NCBI GenBank assembly: GCA_003553895.1 | Contig: PWFM01000180.1 | Location: 1 to 18,410, forward strand | Origin: Syntrophomonadaceae bacterium | GTDB lineage: Bacteria > Bacillota > Dethiobacteria > DTU022 | Length of the DNA: 18,410 nucleotides | Reading direction: 5' to 3' | Shown: piece by piece, positions 14,703 to 18,410 of the stretch | How positions within the stretch are numbered: position 1 is the stretch's first letter | Layout of the letters: every line of letters begins with the position of its first letter | Translations under genes and position numbers: made by a program | The notes under the pieces: model-generated | Told to the model about the DNA's origin: nothing | Seen by the model: only the letters and a program-made list of their open reading frames with translations | Databases searched by the model: none

Positions 14703-14738
14703 ATAATATCACCGGGCAGGCTTATCACAGGCTTATCA
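14703..14738 (-). promoter_or_regulatory. SARP-type promoter: tandem 11-bp repeats next to a -10 box
   Basis: In the gene direction there are two exact, adjacent copies of TGATAAGCCTG (14728-14738, then 14717-14727), eight bases, then TATTAT (14703-14708). Published SARP targets have direct repeats spaced by about one helical turn, with the last repeat 8 bp from the -10 box. There is no good -35 hexamer. The ribosome site follows about 50 bases downstream. Confidence 0.7.
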
Positions 14739-14861
14739 GCAGCTTTACGTTTTCCTCAGCAGGGGCACATAATAACCTTGAGGCAACCACAGATCGAACT
14801 TAAAATCAGAATATTTTGCCAGTTATGACAGTTATATAATAGCTTTGGTAGGCTTCTTGAG

Positions 14862-14903
14862 AGCACAAAACAAGGCCCCGGCAGGAAAGTTAGCCGCGGC
14901 CTT
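14862..14903 (-). terminator. Terminator of SARP gene 1
   Basis: AAGGCC (14872-14877) pairs with GGCCTT (14898-14903), and CGGC with GCCG inside, separated by one C-C mismatch around a ten-base loop. On the minus strand the stem is followed by GTTTTGTG. It lies 26 bases past the stop codon. Confidence 0.65.
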
Positions 14904-14928
14904 ATGAATCACGCTATAGTTTTTACAA

Positions 14929-16167
14929 TCACCCGGTTTTCAAGTGGCTGACACTGGTTCGCACTACAACAGCAGTTTTTGTTTTGATTTTTTCATCAGC
15001 CTTATTCTTAATACGAAGCAGAACTTTTTCAGACATATTGATATCCATATCTATCAACAAAATCGCGAACTGAGATTCATTCCACCGGGAATAAAAATCC
15101 CCTTCACGCAGGTTATGCATAATCACCTTGTTAAGAGTATCCATTGCTTCATTTAATTCGTTAGGAGGCGGGAGCCGGTAATCCGGGCTGGTCAGGGTAA
15201 TGATAGCCAAACAAAGGGGGCTGTTTTGTCTTTTAGCCCGTTTCCTTTCCAGCTGGCACAGCATGGTAAAAGTATCGGCCTCGCACAACAAAGATCCTTC
15301 TTCCTGCTCGTATAGTTCCAGAATAGTTTTAAAGTCCCCAATTCCAAATTCATGGCGCTTTTCCTTGTTTTTAATCACGCTATAGATCCGTTGTAGCGCT
15401 TCCGAAGGTTTGGCTCCAAATTCCTTGTAGAGCTGGGAGGTAATGTACTGGTAATGAGCCCTGGCCTGGGCTATTTTATCTACTTTAATCAAGGCATCTA
15501 TGTAGTTTAAATGCAATTCTTCATCAAACTGCTCGATAATAAAAGCATTTTCACAAAGCTTTACTATTTCATTGTACTTACGGGTTTTTTTATAAATTTT
15601 TAGCAGATCCAAAACGCTTTTTAAAAAAAGCTGATGATAATGGAGCCTGGCCGGAGCCAACCAGTAAAGTTCCATAAATTCTGTAAGGTAGTCACCCCGG
15701 TAAAGCTCCAACGCTTCTTTGTACTTTTCCACAGCGCTTATAGAATTATCTTCCGAAAGCTCCACAGCCTCGCGGCAGCGCAATTCAAATTCCTCCACAT
15801 CAAGCCAGTAAGCAGAACAACAGTTCCAACAATAACAACCCTGGGAATACACTATAGCGACATTTTTAGTAACAGTTTCCTCATCGCCAATTAGTTTGCG
15901 CAAGCGGTGAATCATATTCTTGATATTTTTCTTAGGATCAGACCATTCTTCATCAGGCCAGAGTGTCTCATATATTTTCTCTAATGGAGTTAACTTATGG
16001 CGGTAGGTAATCAGGTAAAGAAACAGTTCCCACGTTTTAGTAAAGCGTCCATGTTTAGCAGATAAATTCTCTGAACCCCTGTATACAGAAAACCGTCCCA
16101 GAGTGTAGATTTTTAATCCTCTTTCTGTCTTATTTTCCTTTAGAACCTGATTATCAGACTCTATCAT
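14929..16167 (-). CDS. SARP-type transcriptional activator with degenerate GGDEF-like C-terminus, copy 1
   Basis: This is a 412-residue protein. An N-terminal winged helix (about 18-112; KIYTLGRFSVYRG, then SDPKKNIKNMIHRLRKLIG) is followed by a BTAD helical domain (about 120-265; WLDVEEFE, YRGDYLTEF, ARAHYQYITSQLYKEFGAKP). The C-terminal part (about 285-405) reads like a GGDEF fold: an N-SPLCLAIITL strand, LREGDFYSRW, then NESQFAILL where GGDEFAILL is expected, and EKVLLRIKNKA. The signature is NESQF, so cyclase activity is unlikely; nucleotide sensing is possible. The frame opens at a TTG at 16185, but GGGAGGGG followed eight bases later by the ATG at 16165-16167 is the better start. It is a paralogue of 16496-17752. 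Likely targets include the 14703-14738 promoter. Confidence 0.88.
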   Translation of the reverse strand: MIESDNQVLKENKTERGLKIYTLGRFSVYRGSENLSAKHGRFTKTWELFLYLITYRHKLTPLEKIYETLWPDEEWSDPKKNIKNMIHRLRKLIGDEETVTKNVAIVYSQGCYCWNCCSAYWLDVEEFELRCREAVELSEDNSISAVEKYKEALELYRGDYLTEFMELYWLAPARLHYHQLFLKSVLDLLKIYKKTRKYNEIVKLCENAFIIEQFDEELHLNYIDALIKVDKIAQARAHYQYITSQLYKEFGAKPSEALQRIYSVIKNKEKRHEFGIGDFKTILELYEQEEGSLLCEADTFTMLCQLERKRAKRQNSPLCLAIITLTSPDYRLPPPNELNEAMDTLNKVIMHNLREGDFYSRWNESQFAILLIDMDINMSEKVLLRIKNKADEKIKTKTAVVVRTSVSHLKTG

Positions 16168-16211
16168 TTCAATTACCCCTCCCAAACGAAAAGTGTAAAA
16201 ATGAAGTGCCT

Positions 16212-16240
16212 ATAATATCAGGTTAGAGGCCTATTCTCAA
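16212..16240 (-). promoter_or_regulatory. Sigma-A-type promoter of SARP gene 1
   Basis: TTGAGA (16235-16240), a 17-base spacer and TATTAT (16212-16217) read toward the gene and place the start of transcription about 40 bases before the ATG. The rest of the 16168-16495 gap holds the inverted repeat at 16247-16269 and no gene. I saw no clear terminator for SARP gene 2. Confidence 0.6.
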
Positions 16241-16246
16241 TATCAA

Positions 16247-16269
16247 CAGGTAAATCGATAATATACCTG
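16247..16269. promoter_or_regulatory. Inverted repeat just upstream of the SARP 1 promoter
   Basis: CAGGTA (16247-16252) and TACCTG (16264-16269) flank an 11-base AT-rich centre containing ATCGAT. It ends six bases upstream of the -35 box, where an activator would bind. Which protein binds is unknown. Confidence 0.4.
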
Positions 16270-16495
16270 AGAGGGCTTACTTGAAGATTATCTATGACTC
16301 AAACTGAATTCATTGTGGCACCATTGTGGTTATGCTTTAGTCCCCCTAAAGGCTTAATTACAGAAATTATTACCAGTTGAATATCTAGCAACATCAATTT
16401 CTAATGCTCCTCAACACAATTTGAATATTTTGATTAGCGCCTTTAATTACGCTCTGTTTATGAAAGCTTAACCTAAGACTACGATTTAAAGTTTT

Positions 16496-17752
16496 TCATT
16501 TACTGTCCGGCACAAAATAGGGGTAAATCTTGGTACGTACCACTACCGTATTTGATTTAATAATGTCTGTAGCTTTATTTTTTATCCGATCAGAAACCTT
16601 TTTTGCCAATTCAAAATCCAGGCCTTTTAATAGAATTGCGTACTGTGATTCGTTCCAACGGGAAAAATAATCACCGTCACGCAGGCTGAAAATAATAACA
16701 TTTTTTAATTTCTCCATTGATTCTTGAAGTTCCTTAGGCGGCGGCAATCGATAATCAGGACTGGTCAGAGTGATAACAGACAAACAGACCGGACTGCTTT
16801 CTCGCCTCGCCCGCCTGTTTTCAACCCTACACATCAACGCAAACATATCGGCTTCACAGTGCAGGGCCCCTTCCATACTGTCATACCTACTTAAACTCTT
16901 TTTAAATTCACCGAAATCAAAATCCAAATTATTCTCTTTGCTTTTCATAAGAGAGTTCATTCTACGAAATGCTTCTGAAGGCTTGGCCCCAAATTCATGG
17001 TATAGCAAAGAAGTAATGTATTGATAGTGCGCCCGGGCCTTGCTTGTTTTACCTAACTTCAGCAGAGCCTCCATATATCTCAGATGTAATTCTTCCTCGA
17101 ACTGATCGATCAAAAATGCCTTTTCGCAAAGACTAGCAATTTCATCAAAATTACAATTAGCTTTATATATAGAGAGCAACTCTAAGAAACTTCTTATATA
17201 AAGCTGATGGAAATAACGTCGTGCAGGTATAACCCATTCTTCACCGGACAACTCAGGAAGGTAATCTCCCTGGTAAATATCGAGAGCTTCTTTGTACTTG
17301 GCAGCTGCTTTTCTTGAATCATTTTTTAATAAAACACGGGCTTCATGGCATAGCGCTTCAAATATTTCTATATCTAACCAGTAAGGGATATTATTGTTCC
17401 AGCGGTAGCATCCCTGGGAATATACAATTGTAGTATTGTTATCAATATCAAGAATCTTGCGTAGACGCTGAACCAGGTTTTTGACGTTTTTTTTCGGATC
17501 CGGGCATTCCTCAGAAGCCCATAACAGTTCATGAATAGTTTCAAGAGGAGTTAACTTATGACGGTGAGTAATTAAATACAGGAAGAGAATCCAGGACTTA
17601 TTAAGATACCCGGTTGTATTTGTCAGATGACGACCGCCCCGCTTTACGGAAAACTGACCCAGAGTGCAAATTTCGAGACTGTTTTTTTCAGTTGCCAGCT
17701 TGGTTTCACCTAAGGTGCTGTTCTCAAAAACACTCTGCCTGGTTAACGTCAT
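16496..17752 (-). CDS. SARP-type transcriptional activator with degenerate GGDEF-like C-terminus, copy 2
   Basis: This 418-residue paralogue of the preceding SARP has the same domain order: winged helix (about 25-112), BTAD (about 122-268; WLDIEIFE, YQGDYLPEL, ARAHYQYITSLLYHEFGAKP) and a GGDEF-like end (about 288-405; SPVCLSVITLTSPDYRLPPP, LRDGDYFSRW, NESQYAILL). Both copies keep the SPDYRLPPP and RWNESQ segments, so the C-terminal part seems to be under selection although the cyclase signature is gone. The start is an ATG with GGAGGGG upstream. That ribosome site lies within a GC-rich hairpin at 17759-17780, which could hold translation down. The N-terminal 24 residues differ from copy 1. 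SARP 1, with its own promoter, lies 328 bases downstream. Confidence 0.88.
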   Translation of the reverse strand: MTLTRQSVFENSTLGETKLATEKNSLEICTLGQFSVKRGGRHLTNTTGYLNKSWILFLYLITHRHKLTPLETIHELLWASEECPDPKKNVKNLVQRLRKILDIDNNTTIVYSQGCYRWNNNIPYWLDIEIFEALCHEARVLLKNDSRKAAAKYKEALDIYQGDYLPELSGEEWVIPARRYFHQLYIRSFLELLSIYKANCNFDEIASLCEKAFLIDQFEEELHLRYMEALLKLGKTSKARAHYQYITSLLYHEFGAKPSEAFRRMNSLMKSKENNLDFDFGEFKKSLSRYDSMEGALHCEADMFALMCRVENRRARRESSPVCLSVITLTSPDYRLPPPKELQESMEKLKNVIIFSLRDGDYFSRWNESQYAILLKGLDFELAKKVSDRIKNKATDIIKSNTVVVRTKIYPYFVPDSK

Positions 17753-17758
17753 AGCCCA

Positions 17759-17780
17759 CCCCTCCGGTATTGTGGAGGGG
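17759..17780 (-). promoter_or_regulatory. Hairpin sequestering the ribosome site of SARP gene 2
   Basis: In the mRNA, CCCCTCC pairs with GGAGGGG around an eight-base loop. The second arm is the Shine-Dalgarno sequence, which sits six bases before the ATG (TGGGCT between). All seven pairs are Watson-Crick and six are G-C, so the site should be closed unless something opens it. Confidence 0.6.
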
Positions 17781-17943
17781 CTGACATTTCATCGAGGTTT
17801 CAAAAATATTTTATGTTATTGCCAGCCCCAATTCCTTCTTCGACCTGATGCCAGCAAATTAAAACTAATGCGACAACACCTTGATATGCATTTTCGACAT
17901 TACTTCAGTTGTTCCTGCCAAACTATTAATATTTTATAAAATT

Positions 17944-17984
17944 ATTTAACATTTTCAAAAGAAGGTCTTTTGAAAATGTTAAAT
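17944..17984. repeat. Perfect 19-bp inverted repeat
   Basis: ATTTAACATTTTCAAAAGA (17944-17962) and its exact complement (17966-17984) flank three bases. There is no flanking T run long enough for a normal terminator. It lies about 190 bases upstream of SARP gene 2 and overlaps the start of a small plus-strand ORF. The interval 17785-17943 shows nothing else that I can support. Confidence 0.75.
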
Positions 17985-18161
17985 TTGTGCTATCTGAAAA
18001 GGGCATATATCGTGATTTGCTTAAGCTTTTTTCTTTTAATTACCTATCAGCTATTATTGAAAGAGTTTACCATAGTTAGCCAGATAAGCCCTCTTCCTCC
18101 GGTCATAGGTATTTGGCCCAGGGTCACTTTAAAACAACTGACTGAATCATATGGGAAATAA
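17976..18161 (+). CDS. Possible small membrane protein
   Basis: An ATG at 17976-17978, nine bases after AAGG, opens 61 codons. The product has a basic N-terminus, one hydrophobic helix (about residues 12-29, including VICLSFFLLITYQLLL) and a short polar end. I recognise no family. It is the only plus-strand candidate on the right side, and the start lies inside the 19-bp inverted repeat. It may be chance coding. The bases from 18162 to 18295 hold nothing further that I can support. Confidence 0.3.
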   Translation: MLNLCYLKRAYIVICLSFFLLITYQLLLKEFTIVSQISPLPPVIGIWPRVTLKQLTESYGK

Positions 18162-18295
18162 TCCAAACTTAAAGGGTACGCCAATATAATCCCTCCTAAA
18201 AACGTACTGGTTAACATTGATCGAAGTTTGTATGAGCAAGCACACTGCTCACAAGTAACTCATTTTTGCTTCCTTATCAAAAACTACCCAAAGAT

Positions 18296-18410
18296 TCAAT
18301 GGAGGGGTTCAAGCACCCACAACTCTGTTTCATCAGGAATTTTATCGGATGAAATTGTTATAGTTGAAGGATGAAAAACAGGATTATTAAAGAAAGAAAC
18401 AAACTCTTCG
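18296..18410 (-). CDS. C-terminal end of a gene cut by the window edge
   Basis: The minus-strand frame is open from the right edge for 37 codons to a TGA at 18296-18298. The peptide includes FVSFFNNPVFHPSTITISSD and DETELWVLEPLH, with ordinary coding composition. It is too short to assign a family. It is upstream of SARP gene 2 in the same direction, about 540 bases away. Confidence 0.45.
   Translation of the reverse strand, partial: EEFVSFFNNPVFHPSTITISSDKIPDETELWVLEPLH

Noticed and set aside
18233..18251. TGAGCA-N7-TGCTCA inverted repeat
   Set aside because: It has six-base arms only, no T run and no adjacent promoter or gene start.
1..18410. CRISPR arrays, tRNA or rRNA genes, insertion sequences, phage genes
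   Set aside because: No regularly spaced repeats, no RNA gene signatures and no transposase or integrase motifs were found when reading both strands.

Overview
The window looks like chromosome of a Gram-positive, anaerobic Firmicute, probably a Clostridia lineage close to the Desulfotomaculum/Pelotomaculum group. The basis is AGGAGG-type ribosome sites, frequent TTG and GTG starts, archaeal-type (SipW) signal peptidases with camelysin/TasA-like cargo, a DUF5305-type protein, and a LuxR-type two-component pair. That placement is an inference from gene content. No rRNA, tRNA, CRISPR array, transposase or phage gene was seen. Apart from a GGDEF tail at the left edge and one doubtful small ORF near the right end, all genes lie on the minus strand.

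Left part (1-8003). A GGDEF protein ends at base 100, followed by a gene-poor, degraded-looking stretch. Then come a SipW signal peptidase (713-1222), a GAF-PAS-GGDEF-HD protein (1389-3305), a membrane-anchored SipW-cargo-like protein (3423-4535), a lipoprotein (4707-5168), a clear sipW relic (5327-5442), a DUF5658-like membrane protein (5444-5833), a second SipW (6167-6685) and a secreted cargo-like protein (7413-8003). The 727-base gap at 6686-7412 holds two terminators, two possible promoters and a candidate structured RNA.

Centre (8263-14234). Six closely spaced minus-strand genes look like one operon. In transcription order they are a cargo-like protein, a DUF5305 membrane protein, a NarL/DegS-type sensor kinase, its LuxR-type response regulator, a SipW fused to an extra membrane and exported domain, and a second cargo-like protein. 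A strong terminator at 8186-8215 closes the operon. The unit therefore carries its own peptidase, two likely substrates and a sensing circuit.

Right part (14333-18410). A small conserved-looking protein is followed by two paralogous SARP-type activators (winged helix plus BTAD) whose C-terminal third looks like a GGDEF domain that has lost its signature. The small gene has a promoter with the published SARP architecture: two exact tandem 11-bp repeats ending 8 bp before a TATTAT -10 box.

Links between the parts. A promoter-like element, TACTCCC(G/A)-N14/15-ATAC, recurs upstream of three cargo or lipoprotein genes and the DUF5658-like gene, with a weaker copy before the central operon. I read the region as a SipW-dependent surface-protein (fibre or matrix) island, with c-di-GMP-type proteins alongside and two layers of control: SARP regulators and whatever reads the shared element.
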